Source of the DNA: Brachyhypopomus gauderio
Lineage: Eukaryota > Chordata > Actinopteri > Gymnotiformes > Hypopomidae
Direction of reading: 5' to 3'
DNA: 64,000 nucleotides
Assembly: GCF_052324685.1 (NCBI RefSeq)
Contig: NC_135211.1
Span: 15,500,549 to 15,564,548 of the forward strand
In this document: positions 12,645 through 22,990 of the stretch, one piece after another
How positions within the stretch are numbered: the first letter of the stretch is position 1
How the letters are laid out: each line of letters begins with the position of its first letter
Notes under the pieces: model-generated
What the model saw: only the letters and a program-made list of their open reading frames with translations
Databases searched by the model: none
Told to the model about the DNA's origin: nothing
Translations under genes and position numbers: made by a program

Positions 12645-12718
12645 CTCACCTCCTCCTCAGCTCTAACAGAGAAGACCAGCAAAAGGGTCACAAGACCCAC
12701 TGTCACTTTGTACATCAT
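8988..12718 (-). CDS. Hatching enzyme A (astacin-family zinc metalloprotease), nine coding exons
   Basis: This gene encodes a secreted astacin protease of the fish hatching-enzyme (HCE/HE1-like) type, which digests the egg envelope. Exons on the minus strand are 12718-12650, 12498-12495 (4 nt), 12402-12358, 12067-11912, 11578-11461, 11167-10989, 10798-10717, 9308-9184 and 8989-8988. They sum to 780 nt, or 259 aa plus stop, and all introns are GT-AG. Visible parts are a signal peptide starting MMYKVTVGLVTLLL, a propeptide with LSVGELLERAN, a mature region from about NADPC, the zinc site [12 protein letters not shown], the Met-turn SVMQY and the C-terminus LNRLYMC. The six hatching-enzyme cysteines are present. 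The stop TGA is split between exons 8 and 9. The start was chosen at the first ATG of the hydrophobic leader. The gene is head-to-head with copy B. Exon 3 is shorter than in B and C, so the propeptide is shorter. The family is certain; the exact orthologue is not. Confidence 0.93.
10883..10940 (+). repeat. (CA)n in intron 6 of hatching enzyme A
   Basis: Nearly pure CA dinucleotide run between exons 6 and 7 of gene A. Confidence 0.95.
12281..12348 (+). repeat. (TG)n starting beside the exon 3 donor of hatching enzyme A
   Basis: On the gene's strand this is a CA array beginning within 10-15 bases after the GT donor at 12357. Confidence 0.95.
12495..12498 (-). other. 4-nt coding microexon (exon 2) of hatching enzyme A
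   Basis: The four bases CCTG lie between an acceptor reading gtgtgtag and a donor reading gtaagtca. Exon 1 ends in phase 0 and exon 3 begins with TG. Only an insert of length 1 modulo 3 joins them in frame, giving Glu-Pro-Val. No other AG lies close upstream to make a longer exon. The same arrangement occurs in copies B and C. Confidence 0.85.
12590..12642 (+). repeat. (TG)n beside the exon 1 donor of hatching enzyme A
   Basis: On the gene's strand the donor reads gtgagata and the CA run follows at once. Confidence 0.95.
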
Positions 12719-13184
12719 TGCTAGACACCTGCTGGAGGAAGCAGTCCATGGTTGTATATTACACATCGGTTAGGCTACTGTTTCAAGGTTCACAAACAAC
12801 TATGGAGCCATTTGCCATTTAATGTGCCTTGCCATGAACGTGAGGCAAACAGACCAATCAGAGAGGCATAATCAGGTAAGCTCAACCAAGCAGGAAAAAA
12901 AGCGTCAAGTGCTTCATGGCTGACCAGTGTGATCAAGTGTCACTGTGCTGGAATAGAATTTGAGTGCCCACTTGCTTACCATTTGAGAGACTTGGTTACC
13001 ACTTGAGTGGCTTTGTTACTTTTGTGTTATGAATTTCTAGTATTAATCACCGGTTTTCAGCAACAGCAGTGTTTGGGTATTTATATCCCTTTACCCAAGT
13101 TAATGGAAGTCACAACAGAAGACCTTACCTCAACACCCCCAAGTAAAGATGAGTGGTATGTTGTTCAGTGGTGATGTAGGGAGT

Positions 13185-13218
13185 TTTTATACCCTTCTCT
13201 GTTTAACCAACATGATAA
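13185..13218 (-). promoter_or_regulatory. Putative core promoter of hatching enzyme A
   Basis: On the minus strand TTATCATGTT (13218-13209) is followed after 17 bp by TATAAAA (13191-13185). Gene C has the same two blocks at the same spacing. About 60 bp further on, GAG|GTAAGG at 13129/13128 looks like the donor of a 5' UTR intron. TTATCA contains a GATA-factor core (TGATAA on the other strand). Promoter function is inferred from conservation between paralogues. Confidence 0.6.
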
Positions 13219-13239
13219 CAGGTGGTGATTTACTTGTGT

Positions 13240-14300
13240 GAAATATATGGGTGTTCTAAATTTAGATATTTTATCATGTTGGGGTTTTTTTGCAAACATG
13301 GGGAAACAACATTGAGCAGCAGCTGCAGCTTTTCCCAGTCAAATGTACTGAGTTGGCTGCACTAGTTTTCAGTGAGCCTTTCTCATCCGATGCCAGGGCC
13401 AGTGAGGTATACACAGGGTTCACAGGAACTGAATGACACTGCTGAAGCTGTTTGCTTACACCACATGTGTGCTGTACACAGAACATGAACTTCTTCTGCA
13501 AGTAGTAGAATGGAATTTTTTCAATGTTACTGAAATGAACATATTCTTTGTATGTTTGTCTACATATGAGACATACCTTGACTAAATACATCATCATGGC
13601 AGGTTACAGTTACATCGAGTGTATTTGTGAAACTTTGGTGGATTTTGAGCAATGTAAATTACTGTTTCCTTGACATCCTATTAAGGAATCCTGAGTTTGA
13701 TATGGTGAGCAGGAGAACACCAGAGTACAATCAGCTCCTGTTTAGTAGACAGGCCAATATTAGTTCCTCACTTACTGCCAATAAGTCAACCAAGGCAATG
13801 GTTAGAGCTTCACATGTCAAATCAAGCTTTGGTGGTTAGTTTATATCTCATAACATAGATTTTCAATTCTCGTAAAAATAGTATCTGAATGTTTTTGAAA
13901 ATTTGTAAAAGCTTTTATTCTGGAATTCCAATGCAGTTTATTTGGCTTGCCAAACAATCATATTAAATACTTCTGCATAATATGTCTGCAACTTTCAATG
14001 AATAATGGCTTCACTATTAAAAAGAATAAATCCAGTAGGATCATATTTCACAGTTAAATCATGGACATAAAAAATGAAAGGAGCCAAGCCACATTTACCA
14101 AATAAGGAAGACATCGGTTACATCATGTGAAGCAGCCACTCTAGGGAAAATACACCTGTTTTCTTTCCTTTGATATTGTACATATTTAAACATGATAAAG
14201 TGTCACTCGGAGACTCATGGGAGTTGTCTTGTTGTTGAGTGCTGATTACAGATATGGTTTCTTTCAGTCAGCATGTCTAGTTGGTCTGTAAATGACTGGT
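13240..14300. other. Intergenic region between the divergent hatching-enzyme genes A and B
   Basis: About 1 kb separates the two putative promoters. Only short random frames are seen. Any shared enhancer of the A/B pair could be here, but no motif stands out. Confidence 0.5.
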
Positions 14301-14308
14301 CTATAATC

Positions 14309-14330
14309 TTATCATACATGGGGTATAAAA
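14309..14330 (+). promoter_or_regulatory. Putative core promoter of hatching enzyme B
   Basis: TTATCATACA (14309-14318) is followed closely by TATAAAA (14324-14330). Compared with genes A and C the gap is about 12 bp shorter. Downstream, TTTTAAG|GTAAGAC near 14372 looks like a 5' UTR donor, with the likely acceptor cctacag near 15044, just before the start codon. Confidence 0.55.
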
Positions 14331-14387
14331 CCCCTTTCTCAAGCGCAGCTCAGGTTGTTTCTTTCTTTTAAGGTAAGACTATTTATG

Positions 14388-14482
14388 AATGGTACAGTGT
14401 GTGGTGCATGTGATACAGTGTGTGGTGCACATGGTATAGTGTGTGGTGCACATGGTATAGTGTGTGGTGCATGTGGTACATC
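14388..14482 (+). repeat. 24-bp tandem repeat in the 5' UTR intron of hatching enzyme B
   Basis: Four units built on acagtgtgtggtgcatgtg, with atagtgtgtggtgcacatgg variants, follow the proposed first donor at about 14372. Confidence 0.85.
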
Positions 14483-15054
14483 TTTAACATAGTTGGCTTG
14501 CTTAGTTTCTGTTTTTGATTGAGTGAGACAATAAAAAAGTATTTGCACATTGTCAGTAAGAAATTATTCTTGGCATGTTTATTATTAATATATTATATTA
14601 TTATGGGAACAGGGTTTGTGGAATGTAATTGGTATTGTCCTCCAAATGCTGTGTTCTCTGCTTCTGGGTGAAGAAAGTGAGCACTTACACTGTGTACAAG
14701 ATATTTATTGCTAATAAGGAATCACAGTCTTCCATTATGAAGTATAGACAGGAAAGTACGGAAGTTGATTAATCCATATTGACAAAGTGACTCAAACTAC
14801 CATGTAAAGAAATAGAGAGTGTAGCAGCTTTACATGCCAAAATGCAGGAAAGAAATTACAGAACCCTCTCATGGCATGAATAAATAAAGAAATCAGGAGT
14901 TAGAACAAATGTGAAAGGTCTGTGAGCCCATCATACTGCTCAAAGACAAGAGGACGTGTAATGCTAAGAAGGAAATCAAAAGAAATGTAACCATAAGAAA
15001 GGTTCACGGCTACAGTGAAAAATGATACTACTGTGGCCCCTACAGGCCACCATT

Positions 15055-15196
15055 ATGTTTGCATTCAAGGTGACTCTGGGTCTAGTGGCCCTGCTGTTTT
15101 GCTCCATCAGAGCTGAGGAGGTGATACATCACACACACACACACACACACACTCACACATGTGCGTGCGCATACACACTCTCTCTCTCTCTCTGTG

Positions 15197-15268
<72 letters not shown>

Positions 15269-15559
15269 CAAACATTGTACTTTTTATATATACTATCTAT
15301 ATATTGTGTTTCTATCCACCCTGCCCTGCTGCCCTTATCATGACATCATGTGTAGCCTGGTAAGTTACATTTATGGCAGGTTTAAGTGTAAATATTCCGT
15401 TCTATGCTTGATCAAGTAAGATACATGCATACCAATTAGATAAATGAATGATTGTGCAGAATGTGCATTGATCTGTTGGTGTGACAGTGGCTGAGGACAC
15501 TTCTGATGAGTTGTCCGTTGGTGAGCGACTGGAGAAGGCTAACAGAGACATCGGTACAC

Positions 15560-15635
<76 letters not shown>

Positions 15636-18116
15636 GCCACCACACCACAACTATGCAGCAACAGTAAGTGGGTTTACTTTAATGCCTGTAAAAAAATGCA
15701 CCATTGAAAACTTTGTTTAATTTGGCTACGGCTCAATTGCACATAAAACATAATTCAAACCAAACTTTACTAGTATGTGCAATGGAAATGTAGCAATGTA
15801 TCAGTGGAAATGTAGAAAAGTCTGGCAGGCAAATGTAGCAAAGTCTATGATGCAGGAATGTGGTACTAAAGTAAAGTGTCTTCACCTGTCTCCTGCCATT
15901 ATGATGTTCAGAACAACACCCTATGCCTACCTGGGCAGGGCACTAGGAGAGTGAGACAGAGTAAGACTAAAGAGCAGAATTTGGGGTTACATATCTCATT
16001 ACCACTTGGACAACTTCAATCATTTCTTGTTTGGCAGAGCCTAAACAAGAGTGCTACAGTGTAGAACTACTGTTTATGTGCCTTTATATGGACAGAATCT
16101 AAAATGATCTAATATGCTACTACACTGCACTGTGTTTGTGCACATATATTTATATAGAGTGGATCTAAAAGTTAGCTGTGCAGCGTGTTTTGTGTGTGTT
16201 AGTTCGTGATGCAGATGAGCCAAAGGTTATTGGAGACATTGCAGTTGATGATGAAAACGATGAGAGGAACGCTGACCCCTGCACCGCCCAAGGCTGCATG
16301 TGGCCCAAGGCCACTGACGGTGTAGTCTACGTGCCCTACGTCATCGCCAACCACTTCTGTACGTCTGTACGCAAATGCACCATGTGTCCTCACAACTCTT
16401 TAACATTTTCTTTGTGCATTTACTTTGTGAGGGACATAATAACTCTTTCTATGTCAGTTTGGATTAATAAACATATTAGCAATGCTAGATTATATATGAT
16501 CACACTTATTCTAACCGTAGTACAGGGTATCATGTATCTTTAAGGTCTTCTCCTATTTTAGAACTGATATAAAGTGATTCAATAGATATTATTTGAGGTA
16601 GAGTTTCTTTCCTGTTTCAGTTTGGAAAAAAGTAATTCTATTATAATTCTAGTCTGTCCTAATTGTAATCTGTGTCCTTCGTGCCCTCAGCCTCTCGTGA
16701 GCTGCAGGTTATCCAGCGTGGTCTGGACTCTTTCTCCTCTGTGTCCTGCATCCGCTTCTACCCCCGCTCCAACGAGAGGGACTACCTCAGCATTGAGTCT
16801 CGCAGTGGGTAAGTATCACAGGAGTGGAGACCACCAGCATTAAGACCAGGAAACCTGATCAAGACTCTGAATAATAAGAAACCTGTAAAGACCTAAAATC
16901 AGAACCAGAATGATGATTTGAACATGCTTCAAAATAATCATTTAGAAAAATATTGAAATGTTTATATATTTGAACTTACCGCTTAAACAGAGTCGATACA
17001 TTAAACATATATTTCAGTATATACTGATATACAATTGGTGCATAAAAATTTGGATGTACTTCTACCTGAATAAATGATGTTCAGTACCAGAATACAGATC
17101 TGAAAAGTCAAAGAGATCCAGAGAGCATGTTTGTTAAGTTTTACTCTTTGTCACTTTGACAGATGCTACTCTTATGTGGGTCGCCGTGGTTATGCCCAGA
17201 CAGTGTCTCTGGACCGCAATGGCTGTATCTACCACAACACCGTCCAGCACGAGCTGCTCCATGCTCTGGGCTTCAACCACGAACAGTGTCGCAGTGACCG
17301 TGACGACCACATCCGTGTTGTCTGGGAGAACATTATTGATAGTAAGTCCAAATTTCAGTACTTACTCCATTGCCATGTTTCTCTTTAAATTTTTTAATCC
17401 AATCCTGATTCTGAATTTTTAAAATTTAATTAGAACATTAAGCTAAATCCTATTTTGCAATACTCTATAGCCACAATTTTATATAAAGCTATTATATATT
17501 ATAAAGCTTCTGTTTGTTTGACCTTGTTGAACAGGTTACAAGTATGCCTTTGGCAAGATCAACACTCTGAATCAGGGAACACCCTATGACTACAATTCTG
17601 TCATGCAGTACTACAGGTCAGGCACTCATCACACTGCTTGTATTGATCAGTTCCTTCCTTCTTACAGTATTACACTTGACATAATGTCATTTATTTTTAA
17701 TTACTTCTTGTTATGGATGTCACTACTGAAACAGGGTTGGGAATTGGGATTGTTGGCATCCAGACACTGAGCTTATTCTGTTATGTCGTTTCAGAACTGC
17801 TTTCTCTAAGAATGGTCAGCCCACTATGGTCCCCATCCCCAACAGCAATGTAGCCATCGGCCAGGCAACGGAGATGAGTCAGAATGACATCACCAGACTC
17901 AACAGACTCTACATGTGCTGTGAGACTCACACAAACATTGCCTCATTACACTAATTCTGTATCTCAATGTAATCACATTCACAATGCAGAAAGCCACTAG
18001 ATAACATTCAGATTTCTTGCATATACCTACAATGAATGTACAACTGATCTTGTTCATTATTATTACTGTTATTTGATAGAAATTTGATATAATTTGTATA
18101 TATTACCATGTCTACT

Positions 18117-18185
<69 letters not shown>

Positions 18186-18225
18186 TATATATATATATAA
18201 ATGTTTTTTTTTTTTTTCGCCAGAA
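15055..18225 (+). CDS. Hatching enzyme B (astacin-family zinc metalloprotease), nine coding exons
   Basis: This is the second hatching-enzyme gene. Exons are 15055-15120, 15356-15359 (4 nt), 15488-15553, 16203-16358, 16691-16808, 17163-17341, 17535-17616, 17795-17919 and 18224-18225. They sum to 798 nt, or 265 aa plus stop. The leader starts [15 protein letters not shown] and is followed by a propeptide with [12 protein letters not shown]. The mature protease has [12 protein letters not shown], the Met-turn SVMQY and ends LNRLYMC. The stop TAA is completed by exon 9 after a T-rich tract and cag; this acceptor is the weakest-supported boundary. If exon 8 read on through its donor it would add a short tail ending SLH. 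Exons 4-6 and their introns are almost identical to gene A. HEQCRSD introduces an extra, seventh mature cysteine, where A has HEQTRND. An upstream in-frame ATG at 15022 probably lies in a 5' UTR intron that ends at cctacag. Confidence 0.92.
15130..15266 (+). repeat. (CA)n with (CT)n interruption beside the exon 1 donor of hatching enzyme B
   Basis: Two CA arrays (15130-15153 and 15198-15266) with a tctctctctctgtgt break begin ten bases after the exon 1 donor. Confidence 0.95.
15356..15359 (+). other. 4-nt coding microexon (exon 2) of hatching enzyme B
   Basis: CCTG lies between tgtgtag and gtaagtta. With exon 1 ending GAG in phase 0 and exon 3 starting TG, it gives Glu-Pro-Val in frame. Position and sequence match copy A. 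Confidence 0.85.
15563..15633 (+). repeat. (CA)n beside the exon 3 donor of hatching enzyme B
   Basis: The donor reads gtacaccag and a CA run of about 70 bp follows directly. Confidence 0.95.
18119..18184 (+). repeat. (CA)n followed by (TA)n in the last intron of hatching enzyme B
   Basis: Pure CA array, then tatatatata and a T run leading to the proposed exon 9 acceptor. Confidence 0.95.
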
Positions 18226-18347
18226 AGAGAACTTCATTCACAATCCAGCCAGAAACTGCAAACAGGGAAGACCAACAAAATAACATATCTAGGCCTTTGA
18301 AAAAAGGGCATTAGCCATTATGGCGTTTTCCTTTGCCTTTATTTGAA

Positions 18348-18357
18348 AATAAATAAA
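18348..18357 (+). terminator. Polyadenylation signal of hatching enzyme B
   Basis: Overlapping AATAAATAAA lies about 125 bp after the proposed stop codon. This supports exon 9 starting at 18224. Confidence 0.5.
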
Positions 18358-18514
18358 ATCAGTATGAATGCACAATAATGTCTTAAGGTTCATTGCTAAG
18401 GCCTCTGCCTTTAAATTAAGGTTAAATAAAGATTTTTTGTGGCGTGTTAAGTAGTCACTGCCCAAAGGTGGTGGAGAATGTCCAAGCAAAGATCTTGAGG
18501 GACTTCCACATCGA

Positions 18515-18775
18515 AGAAGTGGGTTGAAGTGATAGATGTAGCGATCTCAAATGAGAGCTACATCAGAAACAAGGAACATGCAAAGGTCGAAAAAATACCA
18601 TGGGCTGAGAACAGAGTGGGAAAAGATGTGGAAGGTGAAAGTAATAGTAGTTCTTATGGTAACTGGAGCACTAGGTGCTGTGATCCCCACACTAGAATGG
18701 CTACAGCAGATCCCAGGAACCAAACCTCTGAGATATCCATCCAGATGAGTGCCTGACACTTTACACCCATTCACC
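18515..18775 (+). mobile_element. Degenerate LINE reverse-transcriptase tail fragment
   Basis: Across two frames it encodes strings such as WEKMWKVKVIVV, GALGAVIPTLE and LQQIPGT, typical of the C-terminal part of a LINE polyprotein common in fish. Frameshifts separate the pieces. Confidence 0.5.
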
Positions 18776-18779
18776 TGTC

Positions 18780-19890
18780 TGTAGTGGTTTGGTCCACATT
18801 GTTATTGCTGTTGTGTTGCCACACCCCCTTGTTAGCCTCCCCTCTGTTAGTCTGTATTCAGCTGTTTCCCTTCATTAATGTAAGTGAATTTAAATCTTCA
18901 AATTTTGCCCTTGGTTGTCAGCCTTTGTCTTTGTTCTTCGCTGTTAATAAATGTTATTCGTTAGTACTGCTTTGTCGGCTTTCACTCCCTTCCACACGGT
19001 GTGCACGTCACGTTGCAATAAGGATCTTATCCAAAAGACAGAGCCATGTGGGACCATTTCTAAGAGACATGTTCATCCTTTGCTTATGTGGAACCTCTAG
19101 GGAAACCTACACCTGCTTTCTGTACATCAAGGTTACGTATATTTAAGCTTGATAAACCTTCCTATATGTTAACATACTTCCACAAAACATTTACATTACA
19201 GCTTTGCCTGGAGTCAGGAATTCCTGTTATCACGTTCCGGTTATTATATATACATATCCTGACATATATGTCTGATATATATTTCCCTGACAGAGTATGT
19301 TTCATTTCTTCTTGGAGGTCTGGGGTAAGAACTCCTCTCCTAATGTGTCTATTATCTGTTTATTTAATGTCTAGATGTTTTACAGCACTGATGAATATTT
19401 TTGGTTCATTACATTTTGTACGCTCACTGAGCTGTTTGATGCTTGCTCCCCCTACAGGGCAGGTCTCTGCCTGTTATGTATGTACAAGATGACTGGGTCT
19501 GCTGGCTCAGTTGTTGGTAGGCACTGTCATACCTAATCAAACTATTTATGTATATTAAATTATACTGATTATTTGAGGAAATCATGTCTCTTTCTCTGGA
19601 CAGCCTGACTTTTTGACCCTGAAATCTTTATATGATGATGACTCTGGATTTTCCCCCATAAAATTTCGCTCTTCTCAGCATTTGTGTCCTCCTCCGGTTT
19701 TCTCCATGACATCGGTGGCATTACAAATAATATCAATGATCAATTATCACTATATCAAGAGGCTGTTCCAAATGTGACTTTGTCGTAGCCCCAGTGAGCA
19801 GAGATGTATTCTGTTCTTTCTAATCTCCTTCACTTGCATGTGAATAGGTGCTCTATTGCTGCATTATAATATATGACTTAACTTTCTCTT
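18780..19890. other. Repeat-like non-coding stretch between B and C
   Basis: Two LTR-like tails occur (taataaatgttattcg near 18944 and cataaaatttcgctcttctc near 19659, the latter resembling the tail of the solo LTR at 2329-2809). Borders were not resolved. Confidence 0.35.
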
Positions 19891-20470
19891 GTGTTAGGGT
19901 CCTGACGGACCCGTTTGTATAGTTTACATGCTTATAACTACTACATAAACTTGTTTATAACATCAAGATTTTTTGATTTTGTCAGGAAATTAAATTTAAA
20001 CAAAATCATAAAAAAAATTTTTTTTTACTAAATTACAAAATGCTTTTGTTGAAATTGTTACCTTTCTATTGTTAGGGTACCTGTGGACCCAGGTATAAAA
20101 CATCTTGCATTTAAGCTTACTATTTTTGCTTGTTTCGAAAGGCAAGGGAAGGATGGACATGTCCAGACATGTAGGGCCAGGTCAGTTTGAGTTGGCCTTT
20201 TGTGGAGTGCACATCTCCAGTGCAACAATGAAAAGAAGATTTAATGTTGGCCAAGCTCTGGATCATATCTTTTCTGATAACAAATCAGAGGTTAGGGTCA
20301 AAAGAAAGGCCCAGGGAGGCACAACAAAAAATTAAAACCAATCCTTTCATGTATAAGGAAGCCTATCAAGATAAACAAGAGGTAAGAAACAAATTGGTTG
20401 ATAATTAATTGATTTTTAGAGTATCTTATGGCTGATTTAAAACGGGTCCACACGTACCCATTAGCACCCC
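19890..20470 (+). mobile_element. Possible piggyBac-like remnant
   Basis: gttagggtcctgacggaccc (19896) and gttagggtacctgtggaccc (20074) recur, with an opposite-facing gggtccacacgtacccattag near 20446. A short frame contains MKRRFNVGQALDHIFSD, reminiscent of piggyBac transposase N-termini. No catalytic part was seen. Confidence 0.3.
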
Positions 20471-21221
20471 TGATGGGACCAAAAAGCTAACAGATTAAAT
20501 CTACACATGTTGCACATCATGAGTAGCAGCTGGTCCCACATCTGTCATTATTTGTTAATCTGGCTAAAACAATAATTACTATGCCAGTAACTCCTGTGTC
20601 AAACTAGTTACAGTGACTTACAGTAATACTATCAGAACTCTGAGGCCAAAACTTTCACACAAACATCACATGTTGATAAATATTTGCATATTAATACTCT
20701 TTGATTTTAGAGTTTTGATCAGATAAAGCTGTATTTGTGCAAATGCTTGTTTCTGTAAGTTAACCTGTAAGTTAACTCAATGTTTTACATCTGTAACAAC
20801 TCACATAAAACTATTTGATGAACTACTTAGGGTGTTATAACTGCAAAGGCACCTTTATGGAAAACATACCTCAAATAAGGCATCAAACTGTTCGCTCATC
20901 ACTATCCCAGCTAAAAGTGAACACTCACCTCACTTTCATGAACAGTAGGCCTATATTACGCTTCTTTCACAGTTAAGAAGAACAATTCATAATGTGAATG
21001 CCACGAAAAGAGCTGGCATAACATTTTAAGTACTTTTTTATGCAAAACATTCTTATCATGAGTGGACTTGATAGAAAATATTCATTCAGACGTTTCATGG
21101 GTCTGAATATCCAAATACTAATTGAGAAGGACAAAATTGTTAAGACTGCTGTATTGCTTCACGAGCCGCTGCGCAGCTTTACTTCACGAGACATTCATCC
21201 AAACATGGCCACTTCCTAGGC

Positions 21222-22542
21222 CAGGGGTGGGCAATTAATTTTTACAAGGGGCCACATGAGAAACCTGAATTGTGTCAGAGGGCCACACAAACAATAATGA
21301 CGTCATCACAGTGGCTCCGCCCACCTCACGCAAACTTCCGCGAACGGCGGAGGCGTTTATACTTGCCGCGTCACATTCTGTGCAGTGTTCTCCGAAACGA
21401 TGTGTGTTGGTATAAAGAAACACCCCTCAAAAACAGGGGAAGGAACATTTACCTGACCAATTTTAATGTTGCTTTTTGTTTCAGATTTGAAAAGTGCTGG
21501 AATTTAGGCTAAATACTTGAAAATGTTTGAAATTGTAACTACTTCGTTTCACAACAAATAGCCATCTGAATGAACAGTTTTCTTGTTACGTTAACAAATA
21601 CCAGCCTCTTGTAATTCCAGGACGAAACATAAGAGAACGTGAAGACGTTAAGATTGGGCGTTTTGAAAATAAATGTGATAAAAAAGCAAATTATTTCGGA
21701 TCATTTCGAATATATGTATAAATATTTAACTTAATTAAGTTTAATGTGCTGGGAAATATGGAAATGGACATTGAAAGTGACATATAAATGCTTTAATTCC
21801 ACCTTGTAGGTGTATGAACCCTGCAAACATGACTTTGTTCATTGCGCTGAAGCGCGGCGCGCGCGCGAAGTTATAAAATTCGAGAGGTGCACGACCTTGC
21901 GAATCAACAGTGCGTGAGGCCCTCGCCACCGCGATTACATAATTTTCGCCGCGCGGACCCTTGCGCCGCGTCAAGTATAAACCTGGCTTAAACCTAGCTT
22001 TAAAGCACTTCTACGGCACTTTCAAGGTCCATTTCAATATTTCCCAGTTGACTCAGGTTCTCTCTAAGCTCGGTTTCTGGAACGGAAAACCCTGAGCTTT
22101 ACTTACCCGCTCTCTGGAATACCCCCCTGTTCAGTCAGCTATTTGTTGTGAATCGAAATACAGTTACAATTTCAAGCATTTTCAAGTACTTTAGCCTAAA
22201 TTCCAGCACTTTTCAAACCTGGAACACAATGCAACATTAAAATTCGTCACGTAAATTTTCCGCCGTTTGCGGAGGTTCGCGCGAGGTGCAACTCCCGAAA
22301 GTATAAATTCAGCCTTAACTTGTCGCTGATCACAGAGACCGTATTTCTCGCACAGCTCACACACACACACGTACGTCCACACGGAATTAACACAAACGTA
22401 ACACTTTCAAAATAAAAGCGTCACAGTTGTATTGCACGCACGACATAGATATTTGTTTCATTTATGATTGGCCTCTCGCGGGCCGGACAGGGAAGCACAA
22501 TGGGCCGGATGTGGCCAGCGGGCCGTAGTTTGCCCAGGTCTG
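21222..22542. mobile_element. Second non-autonomous hAT-type element, 1321 bp
   Basis: The ends are CAGGGGTGGGCAA and TTGCCCAGGTCTG. The 8-bp duplication TCCTAGGC flanks both (21214-21221 and 22543-22550). The inside carries, in the opposite orientation, the module also present in 3585-5245. No transposase frame was seen. Confidence 0.85.
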
Positions 22543-22990
22543 TCCTAGGCAGTACTTACGCAGCTCGACTTGAGTGTCTGATGAAACTACTGCACCTTGC
22601 GATTCTGGATGGTAAGGACATTTTTCGTGTTTCACCCTCAACAGCTACAAGACCTGTGAAAAAAGCTCAGAAGTAAAATGAGATCCTTGATCTTTGTATC
22701 ACCCTTGGTAAGCCAAACGTTGTGAAAAACATAACGCTTAACACAGTTACAAGTTCGACTTGTAACTTTTCTCAAGAGGATTATGTTATGTTTTCGTGGC
22801 ATTCACATTTATCATCCTTAGATGAGTAGACCACGAATAATCATGACAGACTTTTAATTCCAAATCGTGATATACAAAAGGAACATTTATTGAAGTCCAT
22901 TTGCGCATCAATATATTACCTAAAACATAAGCCACCTGCTTTTTCGCAAGTTCTTCACGATTGCAGGAAACATCTTTTCTGTCATCACAT

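Noticed and set aside
15022-15054. Upstream in-frame ATG of hatching enzyme B (15022)
   Set aside because: It precedes a cctacag acceptor shared with psiD and similar to gene C, so it probably lies in an intron; the hydrophobic leader begins cleanly at 15055.
22745-22767. Small palindrome agttacaag-ttcga-cttgtaact
   Set aside because: A 9-bp arm hairpin is common by chance and no flanking feature gives it meaning.
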